Positions 1 through 7,728 are shown, counted from the stretch's first letter. The stretch is 21,419 bases of DNA from Zoogloeaceae bacterium (GCA_031259605.1 JAIRLE010000159.1:1-21419); one strand, 5' to 3'. A program made the numbers and translations. Notes: generated by a model not told the origin, from the sequence alone.

Positions 1-752
1 CCACCCACCTGAACGACGCCCGGAAGGCCATTCTCGAACGGATGGATCTCGTCAACGAGAGTCTCGGCCAGGCACCGTTCAATCAGGACGCCGATCAACG
101 CACCTATCTGCACATCGACGCCAGCGACCGGCAGCTTTCCGACGTCAGGGAATTCAAGCAGGATATCCAGCGGACGCTCAGCCATGCCTGGAGCGAGGAT
201 CGCGAATTCGCGGAGTCGCGTTTTTTGGCCCTGCGCCGGCTGGTCGACCGGCTGGCCAGCCAAGACCCCGAGCAAAAGCGCTGGCGCGAATTGGTGCTGG
301 ACGTCCGGCAGCACGTCGAATTCATCGGACGCGAGATCGGCGAAGACGGCACCGAGGTGCAAATCCACCGCGGCGGCACCGGCAAGTCGGGCGGACAACG
401 CCAGAAGCTGGCCATGACCTGTCTCGCCGCGGCCCTGCGTTATCAATTGGGAGGCAACGACCGCGGCATGCCGACGTACGCGCCGGTGGTGCTCGACGAG
501 GCATTCGACAAGGCGGATAACGAATTCACCACCCTGGCGATGCACATCTTCGCCAATTTCGGCTTCCAGATGATCGTCGCCACGCCCTTGAAGTCCGTCA
601 TGACCCTTGAACCGTTCATCGGTGGTGCCTGCTTCGTCGATATCCGCGACCGGCGCGAGTCGGGCGTCCTGCTGATTGAGTACGACAATGATCGTCGGAA
701 GCTGAAACTGCCGGAACACGCGCGGGAGGAGAGCAGCATTGAAGTTTCCTGA
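1..752 (+). CDS. jetC: Wadjet SMC-like ATPase JetC, C-terminal part (5' end outside window)
   Basis: The reading frame is open from position 3, so this is the 3' end of a longer gene. The visible protein carries the C-terminal half of an SMC/MukB-type ATPase head: a signature loop with KSGGQRQK (about nt 376-402), then a Walker B stretch VVLDEAFDKAD (about nt 484-520) and a PLKSVMTLEPFIGG segment typical of SbcC/MukB-like heads. In Wadjet systems JetC is the SMC motor of a condensin-like complex (JetABC) that extrudes plasmid DNA loops and presents them to the nuclease JetD. The assignment rests on the ATPase motifs plus the directly following jetD, with which it overlaps by 14 bp. The Walker A end, the coiled coils, and jetA and jetB would lie to the left and cannot be checked. 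An MksB-type SMC is an alternative name for the same family. Confidence 0.86.
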   Translation, partial: THLNDARKAILERMDLVNESLGQAPFNQDADQRTYLHIDASDRQLSDVREFKQDIQRTLSHAWSEDREFAESRFLALRRLVDRLASQDPEQKRWRELVLDVRQHVEFIGREIGEDGTEVQIHRGGTGKSGGQRQKLAMTCLAAALRYQLGGNDRGMPTYAPVVLDEAFDKADNEFTTLAMHIFANFGFQMIVATPLKSVMTLEPFIGGACFVDIRDRRESGVLLIEYDNDRRKLKLPEHAREESSIEVS

Positions 753-1908
753 GGACGTCCGGCAGCTTCTCGTCCGCCGCTTTCAAGGCAAACGCCGCGA
801 GTGGCTGGCCGGCGATTCCGACGAAAATCCATGGCCGATGGAGATTGCGCTGGACGTACCGACAGAACAGGCTGCCCTGCGGCAAATCGAAGACGTTCGT
901 GCCTGGATGAGCGCATGGCAGGGCTGGCAAGGAAGCGGCACGCTGTCCTGGCGTGAGCGCCATTGGCGGACGCTGGGCGTCCAACGATTGCCGGACAAGC
1001 TGACGTTGAATGGCCCTGAAAAAGTGGCTCTTTGGATCGGTGAAGGCAAACGCTGGGAGCGCGCCCAATCTCGTTACCGGAGGCTGATTACGCATTGGCC
1101 GACACTGGCCCGGCAGTTGCCGAGATATTTCGATGTGCTTGCCAACTACAGCGACACTGATTTTCGGCGGTTGACAAAGATGCTGGCGTGGCTCGCAAAC
1201 CACCCGGATTCCAATCTCTACCCTCGCCAGTTGCCCGTATCCGGGCTGGACAGCAAATGGCTCGACGGGCGCAAAGGGCTGCTGGCCGATCTGATGGCGG
1301 CAATACAGGAAGATACAGCCAACCATCTGGATTTCCACAACCGATGCGGCCTGAAAGCGCCACCGTCCCTGGCGCGAATGCGGGTGCTCGATCGGCTCTT
1401 GCGCGCCCGGTTCGGCGGCCTGGGAGACATCACCGCGCCGGTGGAAGATCTGGCGAAGATCGATTTGCCCGCCTCGCATGTGTTCATCGTCGAAAACCTG
1501 CAAACCGGATTGGCGCTGCCCGACATGCCGGGCGCGGCCGTCTTCATGCGCCTTGGCTACAACGTGGACGCGCTGGCCGGGCTGCCTTGGCTTGCCCGCG
1601 CGAAATGCCTCTACTGGGGCGATCTGGATACCCATGGATTTGCAATATTGCACCGCGCCCGCTCGCATCTTCCAGGCTTGCAGTCCGTGCTCATGGACGA
1701 AGACACCTTGCTCCGTCACCAAGCGTTGTGGACGGATGAGAAGGAACAACATCCGGCAGCGGAACTGAAACTGCTGACCGATGCCGAGCGGGAGGTCTAT
1801 CAGGGTCTCAAACAGCAGCGATGGGGGCAGAACGTCCGCCTGGAACAAGAGCGGATCGCGTGGGATATTGCCTGGAATACCTTGCAGCGGCTTGGTTGTC
1901 CCGCATAG
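739..1908 (+). CDS. jetD: Wadjet nuclease subunit JetD (DUF3322/DUF2220, Toprim-like)
   Basis: The protein is 389 aa with an N-terminal DUF3322-like half and a C-terminal DUF2220-like half. The C-terminal part shows the topoisomerase VI/Toprim-like acidic residues expected of JetD: a Glu in VFIVENLQTG (about residue 250) and a DxD in YWGDLDTHGF (about residues 292-301). In Wadjet, JetD is the endonuclease that cuts DNA after loop extrusion by JetABC. The start is TTG at 739, preceded by a strong GGAGGAG at 725-731 and giving MKFPEDVRQLL; no ATG is as well placed. The start lies inside the jetC end, as expected for translational coupling in a jetABCD operon. The gene appears intact. A long antisense frame over it is a GC artefact. 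Confidence 0.92.
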   Translation: MKFPEDVRQLLVRRFQGKRREWLAGDSDENPWPMEIALDVPTEQAALRQIEDVRAWMSAWQGWQGSGTLSWRERHWRTLGVQRLPDKLTLNGPEKVALWIGEGKRWERAQSRYRRLITHWPTLARQLPRYFDVLANYSDTDFRRLTKMLAWLANHPDSNLYPRQLPVSGLDSKWLDGRKGLLADLMAAIQEDTANHLDFHNRCGLKAPPSLARMRVLDRLLRARFGGLGDITAPVEDLAKIDLPASHVFIVENLQTGLALPDMPGAAVFMRLGYNVDALAGLPWLARAKCLYWGDLDTHGFAILHRARSHLPGLQSVLMDEDTLLRHQALWTDEKEQHPAAELKLLTDAEREVYQGLKQQRWGQNVRLEQERIAWDIAWNTLQRLGCPA

Positions 1909-2319
1909 CTACGGATGTGATCGTGTCCATGCAAACAGGATGCACGATCGCTTTGGTCATTGTTCTCATGTTTCAGTTTCCCGTGGATTTGCCGCATAAA
2001 TGACAAGGAGCAATTCGCTGTCATCAATCAGGCGATACACCGGTGTTGTCGCATCCCGTATGATTCGATCCAACTTTCATGCAGTCCGCGAAGCGTTGCG
2101 TGAGGTATAATGGATTCGCTGAGCCGAAAGGGAGGGGGGATCGTCATTTTCGCGATTCCTGCCGCAAAATGACATCATCGGACGATCTCGCGCGCATGGA
2201 AATCACCCGGCATTCATCGGAAGCGGGATTTTTCGCCGCCGCGACGCTTGGCGTGGCCTGTACCATCGAAACGGCAGGTCTTGCCGCGCAGGCGGTGAAT
2301 TCAACGGATTGATTTTGCG
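1909..2319. other. Spacer between jetD and the ABC exporter; no convincing gene
   Basis: About 410 bp without a gene I can support. It holds a 7-bp inverted repeat (GATCGTG 1919-1925, CACGATC 1943-1949) just after jetD; no T-run follows, so it is a poor intrinsic terminator. It also contains a TATAAT at 2106-2111 and short open frames at 2000-2110 (36 aa) and 2169-2312 (47 aa). These have no recognisable similarity or domain and no good ribosome binding site. This stretch marks the edge between the defence locus and housekeeping genes. Confidence 0.6.
2106..2111 (+). promoter_or_regulatory. Possible -10 box upstream of the Atm1-type exporter
   Basis: A perfect TATAAT in an otherwise GC-rich spacer. 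No good -35 hexamer lies 16-18 bp upstream and no exact extended TGn precedes it, so the call rests on the -10 alone. It would leave a leader of about 200 nt before the start at 2320. Confidence 0.35.
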
Positions 2320-4158
2320 ATGGTGCCGCGTCCCTCTCCGGCTCCCGCCGAATCCCGCTCAGAACAGCCGTTCTGGCCGACGCTGGTCAAATTCTTTCCC
2401 TATCTCTGGGCCTGGCGCGGACGGGTCATCGCCGCGCTCGCGTGTCTGGTGGGCGCGAAGCTGGCGACGGTGGGTGTGCCGCTGGTGTTCAAGGTCATCA
2501 TCGACGATCTGGCGCCGGCAAGACAGATATTGCTGTTGCCGCTCGGCCTGTTGCTGCTCTATGGGTTGCTGCGCTTTGCGGCGGCCTTGTTTACCGAATT
2601 GCGGGAAATCCTCTTTGCCCGCGTCACCCAGGAATCCATCCGCCGCCTGGCGCTGGAGGTTTTTCGCCACCTGCACTCCCTGTCGCTGCGCTTTCATCTG
2701 GAGCGCCAGACCGGCGGCATTTCCCGCGACATCGAGCGCGGCACCCATTCCATCGGCACACTGATCAACTACACCCTGTATTCCATCCTGCCGACGCTGG
2801 TGGAAATCGCGCTGGTGCTGGCGATCCTGATCGTCCGCTACGACCCGGTTTTCGCGCTGATTACCCTTGCCTCGCTCGCCGTGTATATCCTCTTTACCCT
2901 CACGATCAGCAACTGGCGCATCCTGATTCGCCGACGGGTGAATGAAACGGATTCCGCCGCCAACGCGCACGCCATCGACAGCCTGATGAATTACGAGACA
3001 GTCAAGTATTTCAACAACGAAGACTACGAAACCCGCCGCTACGATCAGCATCTGCAACAATGGGCCGAGGCCGCCACCAAAAGCCAGGTTTCGCTCTCTT
3101 TTCTCAATCTGGGACAACAGGCGATTATCGTCATCGGCGTCACCCTGATCATGTGGCAGGCCGCAAAAGGCGTCACCGAAGGCGTCATGAGCGTGGGCGA
3201 TCTGGTATTGGTCAATGCCTTCCTGATGCAACTCTACATGCCGCTCAATTTCCTGGGCGTGGTGTATCGGGAAATCCGCCAGGCCTTGACCGACATCGAA
3301 CGCATGTTCGCCTTGCTGTACACGGGCAAGGAAATCGCGGACGAACCCGGCGCGATGCCGCTGGAACACACGCCGCAGGAAATCCATTTCGACGGCGTGC
3401 ATTTTGCCTACGATCCCAGGAACCCCATCTTGCGGGGCGTGGAATTCACCATTCCCGCGGGACATACGGTAGCCGTGGCGGGCGTCTCCGGCGTCGGCAA
3501 ATCCACGCTGGCGCGGCTGCTGTTCCGTTTCTATGACGTGACGGCGGGCAACATACGCTTTGATGGCCGGGATATTCGCGGCTTCACCCAATCCAGCCTG
3601 CGGGCCGCCATCGGCATCGTGCCGCAGGATACGGTACTGTTCAACGACACCCTGTTCTACAACATCCAATACGGCAATCCCGGTGCCAGCCGCGAAGAGG
3701 TGCTGGCTGCCGCCCATGCCGTGCAACTGGGTGTTCTTGCCGCGCGCCTGCCCGAAGGCTACGAGACCCGCGTCGGCGAGCGTGGATTGAAACTTTCCGG
3801 CGGCGAAAAACAGCGGGTGGCCATCGCGCGCGCCCTACTGAAAAATCCTTCCCTGCTGATTTTCGACGAAGCCACCTCCGCGCTGGATTCCCGCACCGAG
3901 CAGGCGATCCAGGCGCAACTGGAAGCCGCCGCCCAAGGACGCACCACCCTCGTCATCGCACATCGTCTTTCCACCATCATGAACGCCGACGAAATCCTGA
4001 TCATGGAAGAAGGCCGCATCGTGGAACGCGGCAAACACGGCGAACTGCTGGCGAAAAATGGCGTTTACGCGCAGATGTGGGCATTGCAGAAGACAGAGGA
4101 CAACCGGAACCAGAAGGCGGGGCGCAAACCCTCTCTCGTTCCTGGCGGGACACTCTGA
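2320..4158 (+). CDS. Atm1/HMT-type ABC exporter, fused membrane and ATPase domains
   Basis: The protein is 612 aa: an N-terminal six-helix exporter domain (about residues 20-310) followed by a nucleotide-binding domain. Visible motifs are Walker A GVSGVGKSTL (about 388-397), signature LSGGEKQRVAIARALL (about 493-508), Walker B LLIFDEATSALD (about 511-522) and H-loop IAHRLST (about 547-553). The segment MNYETVKYFNNEDYE is characteristic of the Atm1/ABCB7 family, which exports glutathione-linked sulfur or metal compounds in connection with iron-sulfur and heavy-metal homeostasis in the inner membrane. The substrate here is not known. The ATG at 2320 has a weak ribosome site. After the natural end near MWALQ, the protein continues with KTEDNRNQKAGRKPSLVPGGTL, a tail that begins in the AGAAGACAGAGGACA micro-repeat and is probably not a conserved part of the family. 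Confidence 0.9.
   Translation: MVPRPSPAPAESRSEQPFWPTLVKFFPYLWAWRGRVIAALACLVGAKLATVGVPLVFKVIIDDLAPARQILLLPLGLLLLYGLLRFAAALFTELREILFARVTQESIRRLALEVFRHLHSLSLRFHLERQTGGISRDIERGTHSIGTLINYTLYSILPTLVEIALVLAILIVRYDPVFALITLASLAVYILFTLTISNWRILIRRRVNETDSAANAHAIDSLMNYETVKYFNNEDYETRRYDQHLQQWAEAATKSQVSLSFLNLGQQAIIVIGVTLIMWQAAKGVTEGVMSVGDLVLVNAFLMQLYMPLNFLGVVYREIRQALTDIERMFALLYTGKEIADEPGAMPLEHTPQEIHFDGVHFAYDPRNPILRGVEFTIPAGHTVAVAGVSGVGKSTLARLLFRFYDVTAGNIRFDGRDIRGFTQSSLRAAIGIVPQDTVLFNDTLFYNIQYGNPGASREEVLAAAHAVQLGVLAARLPEGYETRVGERGLKLSGGEKQRVAIARALLKNPSLLIFDEATSALDSRTEQAIQAQLEAAAQGRTTLVIAHRLSTIMNADEILIMEEGRIVERGKHGELLAKNGVYAQMWALQKTEDNRNQKAGRKPSLVPGGTL
4087..4102 (+). repeat. Gene-end micro-repeat CAGAAGACAGAGGACA, copy 1
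   Basis: The 16-mer lies in frame at the 3' end of the exporter gene and encodes Q-K-T-E-D. The identical 16-mer occurs at 15230-15245 in the end of cheB, and variants lie at the ends of lysS (7169-7189), the secreted-protein gene (8975-8988) and the small Cys protein gene (19676-19698). Confidence 0.75.
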
Positions 4159-4181
4159 ACCTGTCCCGCAAAAGCGGACGC

Positions 4182-4353
4182 CAGCAAGAAATTAGCGGCA
4201 GCCCTTCAGGGCTGCCGGTCAAACTCCATTGGGAAGGGGGTTCTCTCCCCTCGAGAATGGCTGCGGTCGAAACCCCGGCCGTAAGAATGGGGTTCCAACC
4301 TTCGCGCCTTTCTTACGGGCGGGGTTTCAAACCGGAGTTGGTTTTACGATGAA
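4182..4353 (+). repeat. Multi-hairpin repeat family A, copy 1
   Basis: About 172 bp starting CAGCAAGAAATTAGCGGCAG and ending GGAGTTGGTTTTACGATGAA. It holds a 9-bp perfect stem with a TTCA loop (CGGCAGCCC/GGGCTGCCG, 4196-4217) and a second, weaker stem (CCATTGGGAAGGGG against CCCCTCGAGAATGG). A GTCGAAACCCCGGCC arm follows, whose partner is degenerate, and then a CTTACGGGCGGGGTTTCAAACC segment. Near-identical copies lie at 9091-9242, 10284-10451 (minus) and 21209-21339, with a fragment at 7390-7435. It sits between the exporter gene and prfB. Confidence 0.9.
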
Positions 4354-4395
4354 GTGATGCTTTCATTTCATTGCAAGCAGGAGGATTTTCCATGC

Positions 4396-4434
4396 AATAC
4401 CCTCCCGCAAGCGGGAGGGGAAAAACGGGCATTC
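4396..4434 (+). repeat. Fragment of family B repeat (CTCCCGC hairpin plus GGGCATTCAT end)
   Basis: The stretch CCCTCCCGCAAGCGGGAGGG is a perfect hairpin followed by GAAAAACGGGCATTCAT. The same tail follows a CCGCGAAGCGGGAG hairpin at 7361-7393, so this appears to be the end piece of the family B element at 7222-7393. Confidence 0.65.
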
Positions 4435-4480
4435 ATGCGATCGCTCTGATGCCATACCGCCGCCGCCTCTCCAGAGACGG

Positions 4481-4486
4481 TATAAT
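4481..4486 (+). promoter_or_regulatory. -10 box of the prfB promoter
   Basis: A perfect TATAAT lies 30 bp upstream of the prfB ATG (4517), placing a start site near 4493 and a leader of about 25 nt. No clear TTGACA is seen 16-18 bp upstream. It follows directly after the repeat cluster, so the repeats lie outside the leader. Confidence 0.55.
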
Positions 4487-4516
4487 CGTTGCTTTTTCCC
4501 GCACGGAACTTGCACC

Positions 4517-5621
4517 ATGGAAGCGGAACGACTCAATGGCATCCTCAATCATCTCGACGACCTCGCGGCACGGGCGGGTGAATTGCGGAGGTATCTTTGA
4601 CTACGATCAGAAGCATGAACGGCTGACTGTCGTCAATCTGGAACTGGAAGACCCGAAAGTCTGGGATGACGCCAAGCGCGCCCAGGCGCTGGGGCGGGAA
4701 AAGCGCGCGCTGGAAGACGTGGTGTTGGCGTTATCGAACGTCGATCAGGGCTTGCGGGACGCGCGCGAACTGTTCGACATGGCGCGCGCGGAAAATGATG
4801 ACGACACGCTGCGCGGCGTTGAAAACGATGCTGAAGTCATTGCGAAAAAAGTGGGGCGCATGGAGTTTCGCCGCATGTTCAACCATCCGCAGGATCCGAA
4901 TTCCTGCTTTCTGGAAATCCAGGCCGGCGCGGGCGGCACCGAAGCGCAGGACTGGGCTTCGATGCTCTTGCGGATGTATCTCAAATATGGAGAGCGCAAA
5001 GGCTTCCAGGTAGATATGATGGAGGAGTCCGAGGGGGACGTGGCGGGCATCAAGGGCGCGACGGTAAAGTTTTCCGGCGATTACGCCTACGGCACGTTGC
5101 GCACGGAAACCGGCATTCACCGGCTGGTCAGGAAATCGCCCTTCGATTCCAACGCCCGGCGACATACCAGTTTTTCCTCGGTGTTCGTCTATCCGGAGGT
5201 GGATGATTCCATCGAAATCGAGATCAATCCGGCGGATGTGCGCGTGGATACTTTCCGTGCTTCCGGCGCGGGCGGTCAGCACATCAACAAGACCGATTCC
5301 GCAGTACGTCTCACGCACACGCCTACCGGCATCGTGGTGCAATGCCAGAACGATCGCTCGCAACACCGGAACCGCGATGAAGCCTGGCAGATGCTGCGCG
5401 CCCGCCTCTATGAACACGAATTACGCAAGCAACAGGCCGAGCAGCAAAAGCTGGAAGACGCAAAATCCGACATCGGCTGGGGATACCAGATTCGCTCCTA
5501 CGTTCTTGATCAGTCGCGGATAAAGGATTTGCGCACCAACGTCGAAACCGGCAATACCCAAGCCGTGCTCGACGGCGATCTGGACGCCTTCATCGAAGCC
5601 AGTCTGAAACAGGGCGTATGA
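4517..5621 (+). CDS. prfB: Peptide chain release factor 2 (RF2), with programmed +1 frameshift
   Basis: RF2 recognises UAA and UGA stop codons and triggers release of the finished protein. The gene is read in two frames. Codons from ATG 4517 give 27 residues (MEAERLNGIL...RRYL), then an in-frame TGA at 4598-4600. A +1 shift at CTT-TGA-C continues as DYDQKHERL to the stop at 5621, for about 367 aa, close to the 365 aa of E. coli RF2. The stop-codon recognition tripeptide SPF is at about residues 207-209 and the catalytic GGQ at about 252-254 (RASGAGGQHINKTDSAVR). The residue matching E. coli position 246 is Ala. lysS follows after 50 bp, the usual proteobacterial pairing. A naive frame without the shift would start further upstream and be wrong. 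Confidence 0.96.
4586..4603 (+). promoter_or_regulatory. prfB: RF2 programmed +1 frameshift site
   Basis: The site CGGAGGTATCTTTGACTA has an internal Shine-Dalgarno-like GGAGG placed just before the slippery CTT, the in-frame UGA stop and a following C, as in the known autoregulatory site. When RF2 is scarce the ribosome pauses at UGA and slips +1, so RF2 controls its own synthesis. Confidence 0.95.
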
Positions 5622-5671
5622 CCACAACAAGCGCATTTGGCGCTTCACACTTCATATTGAAGGAATAAAGC

Positions 5672-7192
5672 ATGTCCAGTTCTGAACGGAAAACCATGAC
5701 GTATGAAGACGAAAACCACATCATTGCCGAGCGTCGGCAAAAACTTGCCCAATGGCGGCGGCAAGGCGGCGCGTACCCCAATGATTTCCGGCGCGCAAAT
5801 ACCGCCGACAAGCTGCATGAAAATTACGACGGCAAGTCTGCGGAAGAACTGGAAGCCTCGCCGGTCGAGGCGCGCATTGCCGGGCGGATCGTGTTGAAGC
5901 GCGTCATGGGCAAGGCGTCGTTTGTCACGCTCATGGATTTGTCCGGGCGCATCCAGATCTACGTCAGCCGGGACAACGCGGGCGAGGCCGTCTATGACGA
6001 ATTCAAGCGTTGGGACATTGGCGACATCGTTGGCGCGGCGGGGACGCTGATGAAAACGAAAACCGGCGAATTGTCGCTCAAGGCCGGTGAATTGCGCCTG
6101 CTTTCCAAATCCCTGCGTCCCCTGCCGGACAAGTTTCATGGTCTGACCGACGTGGAACAGAAATACCGCCAGCGTTGCGTCGACCTCATCATGAGCGAGG
6201 AAACCCGCCTCGCCTTCGCCGCCCGCAGCCGCATCATCCAGAGCCTGCGCGACCATATGCGCCATCACGGTTTCATGGAAGTGGAAACGCCCATGCTGCA
6301 CCCGATTCCGGGCGGCGCGACCGCGAAGCCCTTCGTCACCCATCACAACGCGCTGGACATGGAAATGTTTCTGCGCGTCGCGCCGGAACTGTATCTGAAG
6401 CGGCTGGTGGTCGGCGGATTCGAAAAGGTCTTTGAAGTCAATCGCAACTTCAGGAACGAAGGGCTTTCTCCCCGACACAACCCGGAATTCACCATGATGG
6501 AATTCTATGAGGCCTACGCCAATTACCTGAGCCTCATGGATTTCACCGAAGGCTTGCTGCGCCATGCCGCGCGCGAGGCCTTGCGGACGGAAACCTTTGC
6601 CTACCAGGGGCGGGCGATCGATTTTTCCCGTCCTTTCGCGCGAATCACCATCACCGAGGCCATCCGCCAGCACCATCCCGAATTCACGCCGGAACAATTG
6701 AGTGACGCCGCGTGGCTGGCCGCCGAAATCCGGCGCCAGGGCGAAAACGTGTTGCCCGGCGGCGTCGGCGCGTTGCAACTGCAACTCTTTGAAGCCTGCG
6801 CCGAAAGCCGACTCTGGCAGCCCACGTTCATCATCGACTATCCGGTGGAGGTCTCGCCGCTCGCCCGCGCTTCCGACGCCAACCCAGAGATTGCCGAACG
6901 TTTTGAACTCTTCATTGCCGGACGCGAAATCGCCAACGGTTTTTCCGAACTGAACGACCCGGAAGACCAAGCCGCCCGCTTTCGGGCGCAGGCCAAAGCC
7001 AAGGAAGCGGGCGACGAGGAAGCCATGTACTACGACGTCGATTACATCCGCGCCCTGGAATACGGCTTGCCCCCCACCGGCGGCTGCGGCATCGGCATCG
7101 ATCGCCTGGTGATGCTCCTGACCGACAGCCCCGCCATCCGTGACGTGATCCTCTTCCCGCAGATGCGGAGAACAGAGGACAGAGGACAGTAG
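5672..7192 (+). CDS. lysS: Lysyl-tRNA synthetase, class II
   Basis: The protein is 506 aa and charges tRNA-Lys with lysine. An N-terminal OB-fold anticodon-binding domain (about residues 60-165) precedes a class II catalytic core. Motif 1 is around METPMLHPIPGG-like sequence (VETPMLHPIPGGATAKPF), motif 2 is FEVNRNFRNEGLSPRHNPEF and motif 3 is GCGIGIDRLVMLLTD. ATG 5672 has AAGGA at 5660-5664. It probably forms an operon with prfB. The last residues (RTEDRGQ) are written by the micro-repeat AGAACAGAGGACAGAGGACAG at 7169-7189, so the family's own end is near LFPQMR. A 551-aa frame on the opposite strand is a shadow. Confidence 0.97.
   Translation: MSSSERKTMTYEDENHIIAERRQKLAQWRRQGGAYPNDFRRANTADKLHENYDGKSAEELEASPVEARIAGRIVLKRVMGKASFVTLMDLSGRIQIYVSRDNAGEAVYDEFKRWDIGDIVGAAGTLMKTKTGELSLKAGELRLLSKSLRPLPDKFHGLTDVEQKYRQRCVDLIMSEETRLAFAARSRIIQSLRDHMRHHGFMEVETPMLHPIPGGATAKPFVTHHNALDMEMFLRVAPELYLKRLVVGGFEKVFEVNRNFRNEGLSPRHNPEFTMMEFYEAYANYLSLMDFTEGLLRHAAREALRTETFAYQGRAIDFSRPFARITITEAIRQHHPEFTPEQLSDAAWLAAEIRRQGENVLPGGVGALQLQLFEACAESRLWQPTFIIDYPVEVSPLARASDANPEIAERFELFIAGREIANGFSELNDPEDQAARFRAQAKAKEAGDEEAMYYDVDYIRALEYGLPPTGGCGIGIDRLVMLLTDSPAIRDVILFPQMRRTEDRGQ
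7169..7189 (+). repeat. Gene-end micro-repeat, copy 2 (doubled unit)
   Basis: Two tandem ACAGAGG units at the end of lysS, encoding R-T-E-D-R-G-Q before the TAG. It belongs to the family seen at 4087, 8975, 15230 and 19676. Confidence 0.65.
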
Positions 7193-7196
7193 GTTT

Positions 7197-7213
7197 GCGG
7201 CGCTTCGCGCCGC
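7197..7213 (+). terminator. Hairpin after lysS, weak terminator candidate
   Basis: A perfect 7-bp stem GCGGCGC-TTC-GCGCCGC starts 5 bp after the lysS stop. No T-run follows, so intrinsic termination is doubtful. Confidence 0.3.
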
Positions 7214-7221
7214 GCATTGCT

Positions 7222-7393
7222 TACACTCTCCCGCTTGGCAGGAGAGTAGTGCCGCCCCGAAGGGGCGAGAGAGGGGGTTGCGCCTCTGGCGTAGCCGCAA
7301 GAATGGAACAACGCCCAGGGTCGAACCCCTCTCCCGGCGCTAAAGCGCCACCCTATCCCCCCGCGAAGCGGGAGAGGGAAAAACGGGCATTCA
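7222..7393. repeat. Family B hairpin-rich repeat (CTCTCCCGC type), copy 1
   Basis: The element runs from CTCTCCCGCTTGGCAGGAGAG through CGCCCCGAAGGGGCG and CTCTCCCGGCGCTAAAGCGCC to a CCCCCGCGAAGCGGGAG hairpin and the tail GAAAAACGGGCATTC. The same order of blocks occurs at 11767-11946, with different loop and stem sequences in the middle hairpin. I read no gene in it. A fragment of family A is joined directly to its right end. Confidence 0.65.
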
Positions 7394-7435
7394 TCGTAAA
7401 ACCAACTCCGGTTTGAAACCCCGCCCGCAAGAAAG
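7390..7435 (-). repeat. Family A repeat, 46-bp fragment of the ATGAA end
   Basis: Contains TTCATCGTAAAACCAACTCC and the following GGTTTGAAACCCCGCCCG block, i.e. the reverse complement of the right end of family A. The hairpin part is missing. On the minus strand it is fused to the broken ISAs1-type transposase frame, so on that strand the transposase frame reads on into the repeat. Confidence 0.8.
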
Positions 7436-7728
7436 CAGCGACGCTCCACGCTTTTCTTGCCGCTTGCCATTTCCCGTGCCGATTCCGCCAACACCAGCGT
7501 TTTCAGACCGGGGAAGACGGATTCCGGTTCCATCCATTCGATGCGATCCGTGCCCCACACCCGGCGTGTCTCCACCCGGCCATGCCCCTTCTCCACCGTC
7601 ACGGATCCCGGCACACCGCTCCCGGCCTGCGCCTCCAGCAAGGCGCGCGCCTCCCGGTGCAGCGTGCCCTGATTGCCCTTGAGCGCCAGCACGAAGCCGC
7701 CCCCCTGGTCAGGAAACTGGCGACAGGT
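7436..7728 (-). pseudogene. ISAs1-family transposase fragment
   Basis: On the minus strand the frame reads FVLALKGNQGTLHREARALL, then VEKGHGRVETRRVW, WMEPESVFPGLKTLVLAE and GKKSVERRCFL. This is a recognisable middle section of ISAs1-type transposases (DDE domain region with ALKGNQ, GHGR-E-RR and W-PGL blocks). It lacks the N-terminal half; an in-frame TGA lies at 7729-7731. The C-terminal end is replaced by the family A fragment (AGGVSNRSWFYDE comes from the repeat). It is therefore a remnant, not an active element, and no terminal inverted repeats were found. Confidence 0.78.

Noticed and set aside
616..1848. 410-aa open frame on the minus strand over jetD
   Set aside because: Antisense to a clear JetD gene, of odd composition and without a recognisable domain; a product of high GC.
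2169..2312. Possible 47-aa small protein downstream of a TATAAT
   Set aside because: No ribosome binding site, no recognisable family; the frame is short and could be chance.
2359..3726. 455-aa minus-strand frame over the ABC exporter
   Set aside because: Shadow of the exporter gene, no domain or ribosome site.
4182..4353. Family A repeats as a CRISPR or riboswitch
   Set aside because: Copies are dispersed, occur in both orientations and have no spacers; they do not match a riboswitch class I know, and one overlaps the 3' end of a gene.
5645..7300. 551-aa open frame on the minus strand over lysS
   Set aside because: Exact antisense of lysS with low-complexity His/Gln/Gly/Arg-rich sequence; lysS has all class II motifs.
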